A DNA stretch of 64,000 bases. It comes from JAVBWO01 sp036677375. GTDB taxonomy: Bacteria; Bacillota; Dehalobacteriia; UBA4068; UBA4997. The notes beneath the pieces were generated by a model. The model was not told where the DNA came from, did no database searches, and worked only from the letters and a program-made list of their open reading frames with translations. Position numbers and translations under genes: made by a program. Below are positions 63,101-64,000 of the stretch, piece by piece. The DNA is taken from contig JAVBWO010000022.1 of NCBI GenBank assembly GCA_036677375.1, positions 71,565 to 135,564 of the forward strand. The letters run 5' to 3'. Numbering within the stretch: position 1 is the stretch's first letter; each line of letters begins with the position of its first letter.

Positions 63101-64000
63101 GTATCAACGGCGGCTCCTATGTAACTGGTGCGGACGGTTCCGTTCTCGTCGGTTTGGATGAGGGGAGCTACGAATATACCGTCTCCAAGGTGGGTTATCA
63201 GCGGGTGACGGGATCAGCCGTTGCCGAAGGAAAAACCACTCTGGAGGTGCTTTTACAGGCGGCCCGGGCGGTGACCTTTACTGTGACCAGGCAGGATGCA
63301 TCCAGCACGCCCATAAGCGGCGCGGAGATCACCGTAACTTTAGGTGAAGGCGACCAAGAGATCCTGACCACCGGCTCTGATGGAGAAGCTTTGATCTATC
63401 TGGTGGAGAGCGCCACGCCTTACAGCTATAGCGTGAGGGCTTCCGGTTACTTTGATGCTGATGCCAGCGTGACGGTAGGCAGCGAAGCCTTAAGCGAAAC
63501 AGTCCGGCTGGATAGCCGGGTAGGCGGTATTGTACTGGATCAGGAAAGCGCCGATCTGGTGATCCGGACTGGTCAGCCTATGCCCACGGTAACTTTGCAT
63601 GCTACCATTAGCCCGCCCGACGCTAAGATCTTGACTGTGACCTGGTCCTCTTCCGCGCCTGCTGTTGCCACAGTCAATAATGGCCTGGTTACTGCGGTGG
63701 CAAACGGAGAAACAGTGATTACCGTGACAAGCGATGACGGCAGTTATAGCGATACTTGTTTGATCCGGGTCACTACTGCCGTGGATGGGGTAAGCCTGAA
63801 TAAAGAATCTATCACTTTGGTGCGGGGCAGTACGGAGACTTTAATTGCTACAGTATCACCGGAGCTGGCCAACAACAAGAATGTAACCTGGTCTTCCGAT
63901 GATGAAAATATCGCCACAGTCGAGAACGGAGTCGTGACGGCGGTAGGCAAAGGGACGGCTACCATCACGGTGACCACGGAGGACGGCGGCTATACGGATA
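36166..64000 (+). CDS. Giant secreted modular surface protein, at least 9,278 residues (runs off the right edge)
   Basis: ATG 36166 follows a run of Gs (TTTGGGGGGATACAT). The frame has no stop from there to 64000. A basic signal peptide ends at ALA (residue 32). The order is: acidic Ser/Thr/Pro/Asp linker (about 60-265); PPC-like and chitobiase-C-terminal-like modules (266-1030); Ig-like and Fn3 modules (1030-1440); ten Ig-like repeats (1440-2325); Fn3/Ig pairs (2325-3865). Then CARDB with PKD (3865-4525), mixed beta domains, a second PKD-CARDB block (5847-6420), a helical island (7614-8325), two carboxypeptidase-regulatory-like modules (8962-9119) and two BIG2 domains. It looks like an adhesin or cell-surface fibre. 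No enzyme motif was seen. The C-terminus, perhaps SLH or LPXTG, lies outside the window. Confidence 0.93.
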   Translation, partial: MKRKIKKFFQKTLVTTVAVSMLLSSLPPVALADSIAQAAADYSVSQEINWTGGGTNLTEAIIQNSVVPGINALLSYYQENSAALDSGSTDGTDTSMSADVTATPVLEAAVTQDPVITEQDMVVLSQNREPVSDNADEGTVSFPQGTEAPATPATTEDTITIDTTTGTEAVADTTSGTAEEPAADGASDDPDTSSSPGTADDVTDHSSGDPAAEENTPVTDPATDPAGDTGSDLTNPDDPTGKTPVPPELSAAGTEEITLFETTPTVQTIAFDTVTTVSLEAGVPAYFTFTSDAYHVFVARTHPTTTDEPVGLSIDTGTYMESEGQITFDDYYDRNGSFSEDGKTVLYSTFDANAGTYCVRLLAESAQTVDFSLSIAQTPAAPTFNPAPGLTAAGTQTVTVTPAANTEVYISENQYNTGALYESPFSITVAAGAPVTRYITVKDLISEVWGQSKAYTWFCTDGSLTPSQVPGESGTIYLTLTDTAVGGIYDFPTQAGLRYGLAAFKYQSEDLYASITARFIDENGNTFSEYASYLQNETSYDPLESFVAEAGKQYFVKIENWGYNGQVALKVLKDVPASPVLTPSSSNWSEVPLEVTFTSPNGDTVYYEMRIAGGEGEDDPAERSIASGGSIVLDRSCSIYAYTKSASGIKSSMTEGWYPMNGPAYPEFVPNNSQQLAGTAITINGAEEGDTLYYTTDDSDPYDSGTRKNYTDEPVITIPDPFPAGGYTLQAIIRNANGIYGFPGSITYTEGVPVPVLANANYQYEAPFVPVFATPAAGMAIYYTLDGSAPQSGTLYDPETPIAGISQNTRLRAVTKNGADYSDELDYFIQINTPRALSLNTSIDGLLMYGDSTSQERFVFEVTATGSYDFQINPAVSGSIGSLYLYSLIDGVESYLYAMDATNPTTCKYTFTAPGDYILVVCAQYNYGSGNSYTGYTVAVNQGLVPPEASVPSGSTIQGGSITLTVPNPAWQIYYTLDGAAPQVMAENLYSTPIALAEGSHTIRAIAVIPAAGSIPEQVSETATFTYTVTPGILELGTPQNSYGTFEGPPAVYSSQYYYIKAVPVSNASYTGITSIDYTYKLGVDGEWQIIGSATADTWPNGAGNTVYWNTENCDYSGLATLKATAWDAAGNSADSEIVIQLETKAPTAPVLSAEAVPGAVNLSWTSSVGYGSIYYILYTASSETGTYSYLYTTSETSYTHRFPEKPDSLTYYKVKACNYDSYSSDFSNVVAAEPGLDEELPVIGDIYANSSLLAGQTIKNTTVTVYASDNGAIKNISAYLSPAGTAQWTLLRSHDGSSLTYAQFDLTSAALDDGSYDFKAVATDAYDNVSTDKIVAFTLDNTPPGAPALSATGVPVGIELTWDKTAEDISNYTLYRSASGGSPAYLCTIWSADQLSYLDYKDDSEIGNAYDYQIVATDAAGNASVGSGIATGTVLDYSPTINIQPDGARPGEYLLVSAAGFPETQVMLSVDGVKYPSNEDPSYYTAYSGEVTIYYQIPENFTGIHTFKVETAGYATTYRAVQSYTILDYQPSVTVTMNDEGIATAEAGNTVTITASNFGKRSGGSWDEVKFYIDGAESSAYISCDYNTGTYCADYTIPYTKSGRLHILAKGTYLGYQADYELNVTAADTNLSITPAGQKAGDLLTFHISGFKANEALYVYQGNSYVQTQWADAGGGAEFTYRLPNNALGSVVFTVAGGSSGLSETVIYQVIKGEFIVFGPTSAATGSETSFTVSGFSRNETVYLYVNGVLKASPYVTAQTAYTFHYTFGLAERGNAVIEAVGSSSGVSGRTVCSVTNPVGFAPNLTLVGGTLMAEGFYAGEQVRFYLNDSLFATVTAGTSGDCTANPDLEGLSSYIIKAVGVTSGYTAIVTGTSETVNATISGAAHTPGSTIPVALSGLSPNASYTAYWDGSLINGSYSAGETGESSLDFFIPYRAVPGSHTLLIVDAAGRQGSFTVNVGVPAAAISVQPEMISQGSGITMTLTGFAPNEAITLRVNGEAVSTPDTGVAGETVAVYTIPAAIGAGTFEIVAIGVVSGFVVEKDIIVTAAVAGISIEGSPAAVNGGDAVTFNLSGFGDSEKIKLYLDGTVISPSEHITADATGAAAYAYTFSAVLNGGIKTVTAYGLTTGRTAGMSIAVNTYTPGVTVAETEPAAGESITIHATGFPAGIALKFYLDSREITSSIVIPSGENSTDGAGALTATYLLDAYLSGGIHTVKVTNPSGNLNAQTAFTALGRGIVFKAVNAAGNPEGKGGMTITLSGDNFTAGDVATITLDSAVISGSGITVLADGSFTMPYVLPTSLTHGSHSFKVVTANHEAQISFTVDNQAPVMGDMAVNSSKRQIILTWDASTATDIAGYRIYRKTDGDYCFITTVDKDTLTLTQNLNTGGVASESLVMPGVAYTYGVSAIDRLENESAKAEATAQLAADDESPVINGFYTSDSAYLAKNKNTVSLSASDDQHIVSFRLELAPVSSDNVIGTYSLLWQKAPTESTYQTGYFYETYAITTEDFSGYPDGCYSLAFTVIDLTGKTNRMARQYIIDNTNPAVPLQVAAQSGAGTVTLSWQPGMEPGNIATASPVTSYKVFMGASTDSLTLKTTVNNAVSVVIPVELVDTDYYFAVSAVDKAGNESVQSGVVSARAITDTTIPTVTYLYPGEGYRSAWQTVWLTATGQDNYKVKYFHFSYKTAGGSDIAIATVNAPDAQVGAAQTAYYSWQTEGLSGNYILQVQAEDFNGNRSAVYAVNIALDKTAPAIPQNIAAAAISGGVRVTWSAVADSDLSSYVIYRQTEEGGGFSAIGTASKTETQYVDYTAEAGVTYLYTVTSRDDLWNESLKGASASVSTIGYQPVFTAPAAGTEIRAGEVLTISASGFRPYERLHFSLDDNGTPTLYQWADSQGNITFTWRYVVNTMAGAHTLHLAGETSGAAASVAVTTVVDSLLPASETITAINNGILSVLVSFSAVSGAATYQIYRNDLGDTPLATGVKTLSYTDLTVKNNTTYIYTVKAVDSYGNTGAASSATAEIDPEDDLTAPVIGAFTAERDGRDLIHYYVLSSDEVGVKEINFQYQPAGGSNILMNPAPIAVTGGSRGKSAVTSYAWDTSGLSLADGEYLITADVYDTSGNMAEETLTLTIRSTKPQAPQGLTATPGAMRIKLAWTKCTEAKFYSIYKNGGITPFITTTLTAYTDFEVAVGNTYSYTVTVTDVYGLESDPSAATPGVSPLADTEAPVVNGFSPAAGSSLRGENYINIFATDNVKVTKIQLLQADPAGSITLLDSKYTLIGENAAGVLLLNTLDAAYHDGAQEFLAAAYDQSGNCGTKKVTFLLDNTAPPTPQLTVKPGELSTVLSLVPGGGVQDFSHYNIYKSSVSGGAFVLLTTLTQNQYTDKQVSSAAASYYKATAVDILGNESAPTAEISCAAGKDSTAPVVTLLEPNTVTPLRASVTLKAEATDNVAVTAYTFRFRPLASDGVTATGAWQEITRVTGATVSYPWNTVAESGGVQNSPDGLYQVEVTAWDAAGNGGTKSGVYVIANDPPSPPTGLTVYAGEWQLVLGFEPVNRADFDHYVIYRKGKIYHEATQSYDTEADWTKIVASTASNFYIDRGRDPQNFYAYKVTVVNDLGRESVGAETDFVKAKQQTSAPLVRSLKPDVLYFNGSLELEALIEDSVGVTGATYEYTFITSPDGSIAPGATWTPITTLTGDDITRKRVNTTGLDDLTGIPEYEEDLYVAAYTWTLPQGTQNGLYGVRITAANQSGSGNTASLIRKYTLDTVKPEALTAGITVRDAQSGGAVTITAPALTAGLSYYKIYRKAAGEGQFSEISQSKSSTYTDTGLQNGVSYTYQITVLDEAGNESNPYESLPVIPTAKTNLRISTLTADPENPVLNRANTITARLTNAGYATAHGLVTFRVEGQAVGSVPVSLTPNGTGNAAISWTPTAAVAITATVELTDSSQDLNVDPEKKSATANFTFNQAPVAVLGMGGITQINTGESVAFTAAASSDDAGISDYKWEFGDGKSLTGKTVSYAYSLPGIYTVKLTVTDNLGAKTVAQAVITVLDNRPDLYVSEITCSPENPVVGDVVTINAKIGNQGKGDSALGFLTGFYIDNQYMGYVKVTENIPVGSFHDVKFTWVATRGNHIVTALANDILDNLKETDKTNNSLTKNLSSTQVDFADLTVTALTWQPNDKTAFNSEEPFQYQATVTNSGTADADSSFYVSLYLDGVFVARKTINRLNIGSTETVSFDVKPLAGAHTVTVGADDNKPVILELDKNNNSFTVQTPEFSVEYPDIVIGAISRTPAETQFAQGTEITFTTNITNYSAVAIRNTFKVTMAMDGTVFKTVTISGLNAGESKEISGRWPAQEKTAAAGTAVTPYTLTVTVDPDKAVLPAGTSVFKEEVLPQFKIIYPNLNITTVNWSPLDLSYGKPVTFTASVGNESLATIYNRFTVGLYMRQYRDLSVPGTTTAPWKQVAGYAVQGLRGYSTAFVPLTYTPEASGDYEFRIVADSFGDVKQQPVSDDNVKKRVWDIGKLTVGDSLVMVATPNQKQADEDFLAVLYAASSQVIPITAKFYHSSNPGTPLGGEGSDITASYTLQKGTQVISSGALQYDVASGSYLRDIPIVALDSGVYILTIEGGNGVENLTSTVNVKVVEDFIATVSTDKASYNLNEGVYISGRFAYRDGTPLANETVVLDLMLLPMLKDPRMGRDAKGNEIVLRYQGEHIRFLKTDDNGNFEYTFYPVAGEAGEWELSVFAYQRLLGNAAEGGFTVWGMTAEPSNLIIAAGKNSSFSKTINIKNAAYAGDNSLNITSAVLNPVGDTGNVVATLDASHLTGALAPKGIMPAIINFTAPIDAPDTVSYELVVASAQGAVARSAIKLNLRPATPIPVTDPKGMMVGMNPGTTLVKTVKITNKGLGNFQGIRLEQPATLPWITAANLGKVNLAPGESTTFDITFAPGETTALGQYQDRLVVTNGSYSAVVTVAAELSSANRGNVTFNVLDDTGSRVAGAEVILVSKESYVHSVNGVEQTYYENFSGYTDVNGVLTLSDKPLGDYKYTINASGRKKLTGECSIMPGTELAAIEVTMESLPVQIEWTVTPTTIEDKYEVKLELVFGANIPTPSFGFVPPWVNIPKQVDSAMIVEATVINTGLVALTDVTANIVRQNTTDKGISIVGGGYLGEIPAHGSVRIQLEVQPGYYNLVYQNSPNYIQFKANYVSFDPDTGLPENPAKMINAKLPLYNPSVTAVSVTVQPPDGGTVTQEEFKMPEGQMEEMDYLLPPDDSGEEEEPGEGNNTYEIIKLSLSQEATLERQAFDATLKISNGYPTYALQNLLVKVMVTDEDGNDVTNQTFVIPLEGASALDGSGSLAPGKSLTGRWQIIPGNGLGGEDEAGKVYYAKALVSYYVNGNLVETSTEGVPITIKPQPQITLNYYVPHKVLSGVPFKIGVTAVNTGFGTANNLTIDSGKLDITTNQAGLLTEFEVIGGSFGSSADGSFKISLGDIAPQGSVSGYWLVRWKMYQDDESSKPYEGEFRQFTATLTHKDYLGVQLNPLIVAVNTAIIGKDGVLADETGEEGGLTLINEGATAFPNYLMNLASGLRTAIHVPDTVSVIQTLSDENSVLKLEVPAPPFTFGESSTRYQVIMYPDQRPGSGIAAVKRTVKESQAGPESGEVTLSSNNYWRDFGYVYIIDEIPKTGEAPDQIFSPYVCYAVTYGAGVTLSSAEYGRTTYTTDDNGEVTEKTVYYDIGIQPNAGDSIPVRATITNGGEESVTGTVKFEAQRGEEIREIGTADFTLLPYEESILVPNALFDTVAETQAVAEQPGIPAIPYDPGDSGTWTLRAYVIDSPLVKAETKLVVNSKPVADTPAIAKAYVGETVHFDASKSYDKDGYIISYIWDFGDGESGSGITTTHTYLHGTDTVPTLTVTDNNLSSTTLAFMVTLEDKRADLQVKEIAFSQDPATAVGETIQVTATILNLQNSTNTAATVVSKFYTGFYVDYKYMGYTTVEAPNLAPGSLDASGGETVPGCTTTVTFNWKVTEGSHMVTVIANDIGRMVSERDHDNNRLDQFVRIGAVNFADLVASGFQVDIDEAAALDYRKPVPMQLTVTNNGEAAAGKFRVAFYANDKLVSAETVDALAVGASTVVQSTFQPETGGQYIFKAMVDAPTSYIIELNETNNSQSLTKEFVLRYPDLFLSNLTVTPADGTLTAGAPLVINVNAGNAGAAILAGSTEPIEIAFYAGRQYIGMVTKTALAANAAEPTTFLWTKPSAGVTYIRAVINERLSIAETGTQNNQALYEFTTAISNSLPGLAITSVETVAVTDQTGVMPTGAAPHYMDWLKTTVTFINDGSDSITQPFKVALFGNGKAQGSGETKTVTVAPSIAPGQVSTASFLWQADLLPTGTYTLTAYADYEQAIRLQDRSTALANVTLEVADDLSLTLDAVPTTTPDGSISLAARLVSTGSSWTPLVLPEDSPMTYAIYPGAALTEVPSEDALYSGTLTYQASKGKYVAEQTLSGAAAGDYTVFVTASATEGVKVVPVAAKVSEAFDVTVQTSAVKYSAGQPIEISGNVTGPGVAAATAGERKVLITVIGEEEWKTIVPWDENDSTYHYIFELPADFGGAYSVKASATIGGLRIQSAGTTFIVEGLYAAMPIKNTVLQGKSQEIKGSLGNVGNTTAASPNMIGVGFVDAAGDPVMPSGLGASIYYTPTAQLAAGENMPVKLTITADSTAEPGDYRYQFDVSWQDVLTGEQTRSQVLAFTVAEAKAAYEITVLSNRESGAGNVERKDVAASLRPGETVTQVIRVMNSGTAPIENLQVIGPQKLPWVSVTVSGIYAENGIEKILPLRDGLSIRDAGAKNLIALSIAPSSYVVEGEYRDVVILRSDSVRDGNGVPVDYEIPITINVGAENVATAVFLVRDKNQAALGNVSFALTGPYQEEGQQAALTNLTALSAAADGVVNQAGFTLEKGQVRFDNIAAGLYTLEVTGDGFRPASMTVDIPAVINLNPQIFTLEAMPFVLDFNNEVILSEDSSSVQAGNYQSALYAMANSQLNDEVNIVANYPGDEAEFYYNTAMVRSAVSVTNPSTTTDLHGVIAEIQLGEGVPEGSILLYTAAGDVPSREMGLLAAGGTGENQAVTDITWTANLSAFFYQAVFGELDENGVFTVTFPAGVTKQNVEAWVSEVDYFHDGYLILLSYTEAADENSTSSGQFQVTQKDSEGNYVVPSNDVPKYFGAAVNFDATIHLEGTAAGSSEPLTCDIPIRLRYMPSVSYLDEDSDSATLLDRSYQGAFSGNNTRLVKDSKNFSAAFISQLMGDSNRPEKIGDALSDFGFAQDVSIEKQTTKMPFRLKNPSNSDFMQNIQIKLMVADCRPDAEGVLAPEAHILTSLTQLSANIKKGQAVFDAATGILTVEQLDPGEELAVDFFMLVPDGLNDYYNTLKEAYADYAELFGNLELDIAEIYAWLEYSFQTSGTSLDSLGLLDTGDGSDGSITGISAVKSQKVSPAPKVYISYDIKSAGVTDEYILTLTATNVGEGPAYGVKVSPPSIPSEGGTAKVIWSYSQKYGQSKDASLLLGDLVPDETTYGEFKIYATGIEDWTKLPGLAIKTEQIGNIVIAPLAVQKYNKVDFANIIADINDELDDLEVNIGNAVDKVVWDMAGTVVNAQDYETNVLVAQGATYGLDAIAGIAKVISQVKEWQSKYNEFYENLSKRGDLSPEDLKKAATLSEDDLSVISKESAQLNQNMKQLEASFKKADTSKAAYLAAKAMESVSVEGVLKTVDTYKAMIIKGLGDAYVGKAQLEKYQEKIQSAVANNKKAHELAMASYEAKDEAGKLTLRKQAEAYRQKADADILMAKNYMAGAASELEAAVQAGSQDDKILETRSQLRLMEKQGQNALRDSANLANSALVLAQSDLEIRTSLVYFQQFMTSGSQTEQILKRAGLDVGLQTFLGVDSNAIMDIWANYDKYGLLSMETGKSLLSALDKSVFKMGEFAKTLAGIGDASQIKELSSYAPLWVKEIGQLPAKAKLPGADYRALLEETLHGKLGANTAAFLNDFEAELPAWEAQGMGIDFLVYTATGALTFPIVDTDIYHKTMSQLETAGQTGSLAYDAAKTAAVRKITINDIVMEAQNTIQETRDLLAPYVEEQVSDSAYYPADVLLKYLKSLNKQLLYVYANTDPEGNVVELPQSRTGRYRDIWVYEGSGDQLSPRVLKQSSYLKALMTVDSTLATGYSNVADRWNMNIVKTNTTSASVFTAATAFGSGGLMAGAGLIGSIAGAFGEAVVAPWQDSLNAADSSTTQQLAYAMADLYVNAGIAAANDYEMANSVNSVFQAVDQWRKIDPPIPVSVLGIDVTDVVVEEGAETGLGKAVISIRNDHTGTIQVSPILQIVDSAGLLYTAAATSGLVAAGETAQFVAEIVAPRATLRDAAGFDLYVSFELAEPETMSIAGIHGPYVKHFVAGTADQVAAMRQSYDYSIPLSGYLGGGEYADTESVTVNADGKSQLRIFLAALDSSNLELKVQKAGEGNESITFIRNIDGSFENTIPDSEAISIVNENDCLLMNAPVGDYTVTVTAMPRSTAAESDPLIPVTEEEYYSLQIGKLPDLGAVPDATVAKAAFVEAERTGTSDPDTGEVTYTPTGRQVATAEIHLFESAGSKGIDSVQFAATGFANTLDKETALTVPDISFTQMDGAALSDTGIVAGGGRGVLMKLDATGLEAGEYLLTLKITVNGEDLNANLDSILQAAGLDTGGLWTEESAESYAMTATVKIIVRQEDAVAIPSVTAQTLEDCVLTVKGSVTPGDLAVLFVDGIPVSGGIANATTGTYTVTYQLTPKRGEDGEIGTYELAMKAVNAKAQYSAAVALTPCKIMPLADTIAPTIDLIYPAEGLATYTDSRNVIFTVSDVLGTVDEESIRLTVDGADGEPVKDALGRWVYQLPGNLKNGDHEIMIYVMDHSANETTEIYHFSTSGQPEITFQVKCGEDVLADAVISINGGSYVTGADGSVLVGLDEGSYEYTVSKVGYQRVTGSAVAEGKTTLEVLLQAARAVTFTVTRQDASSTPISGAEITVTLGEGDQEILTTGSDGEALIYLVESATPYSYSVRASGYFDADASVTVGSEALSETVRLDSRVGGIVLDQESADLVIRTGQPMPTVTLHATISPPDAKILTVTWSSSAPAVATVNNGLVTAVANGETVITVTSDDGSYSDTCLIRVTTAVDGVSLNKESITLVRGSTETLIATVSPELANNKNVTWSSDDENIATVENGVVTAVGKGTATITVTTEDGGYTD
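36340..36960 (+). other. Acidic low-complexity linker of the giant protein
   Basis: Residues 60-265 are rich in Asp, Glu, Thr, Ser, Pro and Ala, with short echoes such as TDPATDPAG. Such regions are extended and often glycosylated in surface proteins; they probably space the domains away from the membrane. Confidence 0.75.
36961..39255 (+). other. PPC-like and chitobiase-C-terminal-like modules of the giant protein
   Basis: Three stretches resemble the pre-peptidase C-terminal fold (AGVPAYFTFTSDAYHVFVA near 300, GSYDFQINPAVSGSIGSLYLY near 870). They alternate with segments of the CHB_HEX_C/Fn3-associated type, marked by YYTLDGSAPQSGTLY and IYYTLDGAAPQ. The latter are common in clostridial polysaccharide-binding surface proteins. 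Confidence 0.65.
40492..43140 (+). repeat. Ten-unit Ig-like tandem array inside the giant protein
   Basis: Units start near 40492, 40762, 41053, 41308, 41560, 41800, 42061, 42313, 42597 and 42880, a spacing of 240-290 nt (80-97 residues). Each has a strand of the form G..I.FTLSGF followed by a surface turn such as PNE.I.LYLNG. An eleventh copy (SGFRPYERLHFSLDD) lies apart at about 44702-44960. Confidence 0.7.
43141..47757 (+). repeat. Alternating Fn3/Ig pairs in the giant protein
   Basis: About seven fibronectin type III modules (DKTAPxxP..L..W...SDLSSYVIYR..., YTVT..D..GNES) alternate with Ig-like modules (D...P.V....P, ATDNVAVTAYTF, W.T..L.G.Y...V.A.D..GN). One pair spans about 620 nt. Two similar pairs precede the Ig array at 39260-40470. 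Confidence 0.7.
48067..49740 (+). other. First PKD-CARDB cassette of the giant protein
   Basis: A PKD domain (48067-48318; ISDYKWEFGDGKS, YTVKLTVTDNLG) is followed by four CARDB modules, each with N.G...A and TDKTNNSL-type ends. A further CARDB precedes the PKD at about 47760-48060. CARDB modules are adhesion-like beta sandwiches often acting as spacers. Confidence 0.75.
53710..55430 (+). other. Second PKD-CARDB cassette of the giant protein
   Basis: A PKD domain (IISYIWDFGDGESGSG, THTYLHG) is followed by four CARDB-like modules. The first CARDB contains TGFYVDYKYMGY and is followed by NFADL, close to TGFYIDNQYMGY and DFADL in the first cassette 5.6 kb earlier, pointing to internal segmental duplication. 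Confidence 0.75.
59005..61140 (+). other. Alpha-helical island in the giant protein with a glycine-rich hydrophobic segment
   Basis: Residues 7614-8325 change character from beta modules to long charged helices: DINDELDDLEVNIGNAVDKV, ESAQLNQNMKQLEASFKKAD, and ELAMASYEAKDEAGKLTLRK. Near residues 8241-8275 there is an uncharged Gly/Ala-rich stretch (AFGSGGLMAGAGLIGSIAG) like a glycine-zipper membrane helix. The beta modules resume at 61150. I recognise no family. Confidence 0.7.
63049..64000 (+). other. Carboxypeptidase-regulatory-like and BIG2 modules at the window edge
   Basis: Two modules of the carboxypeptidase-regulatory type (ISINGGSYVTGADGSVLVGL; TTGSDGEALIYL) are followed by two BIG2 domains. 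The second, partial BIG2 ends at the window edge (NVTWSSDDENIATVENGVV, GKGTATITVTTEDGG). BIG2 repeats are frequent near the C-terminus of Firmicute adhesins. Confidence 0.8.

Noticed and set aside
36374..63977. Many open frames of 60-330 codons on the minus strand and in other plus frames across the giant gene
   Set aside because: They lie fully inside the giant frame, have no ribosome binding sites, and their composition mirrors the coding strand. They are shadows.

Overview
The window looks like a chromosome segment from an anaerobic, spore-forming-type Firmicute (Clostridia or a near relative). Evidence: AGGAGG-type ribosome binding sites with frequent GTG/TTG starts, surface proteins anchored by S-layer homology (SLH) domains, a nine-gene V-type ATPase operon of the Enterococcus/Clostridium type, and a cysteine-rich protein with a helical tail of a kind common in spore formers. 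No rRNA, tRNA, CRISPR array, intact insertion sequence or phage module was seen. The taxonomic guess is inference.

Layout. 1-1856 (minus) is the N-terminal part of a bacterial alpha-2-macroglobulin-like protein that runs off the left edge. 2088-3287 is a cysteine-rich protein of unknown function. 3448-3879 (minus) is a GtrA-like membrane protein. 4017-7464 is a tight four-gene run: zinc-ribbon protein, TVP38/DedA-like membrane protein, half-size AI-2E/YtvI-like membrane protein, and an SH3-NlpC/P60-SLH wall hydrolase. 7864-8550 is a DUF1287 protein, followed by a convergent DEAD-box RNA helicase whose leader carries a terminator-like hairpin. Next come an amidase, a DegV protein and a DUF3887 lipoprotein. 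14091-17165 (mtnA, class II aldolase, MTA/SAH-type deaminase) looks like a salvage set for 5'-methylthioadenosine or 5'-deoxyadenosine. A GGDEF membrane protein and Tex follow on the minus strand.

22417-31164 is the V-ATPase operon in the order G/H-I-K-E-C-F-A-B-D. The proteolipid keeps the residues that bind Na+ in Enterococcus hirae NtpK. A strong terminator closes the operon. 31827-33035 is a cohesin-like protein with three SLH domains, and 33434-34177 (minus) is a cyclase-family hydrolase.

The most striking object is one uninterrupted reading frame starting at 36166 and still open at 64000: at least 9,278 codons, close to 1 MDa. It encodes a secreted modular protein with a signal peptide, an acidic Ser/Thr/Pro linker, chitobiase-C-terminal-like and PPC-like modules, a ten-unit Ig-like tandem array, alternating Fn3/Ig pairs, and two PKD-CARDB cassettes. 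It also has a roughly 700-residue helical island with a glycine-rich hydrophobic segment, then carboxypeptidase-regulatory-like modules and two BIG2 domains at the window edge. A large XRE-type regulator (34321-35916, minus) is divergent from it, and a perfect 17-nt palindrome lies 36 bp upstream of the giant start codon.

Many of the genes act at the cell surface: A2M-like protein, two SLH proteins, several wall hydrolases and the giant adhesin-like protein. The rest are housekeeping genes: an ion-motive ATPase, RNA helicase, Tex, and sulfur/deoxyadenosine salvage.
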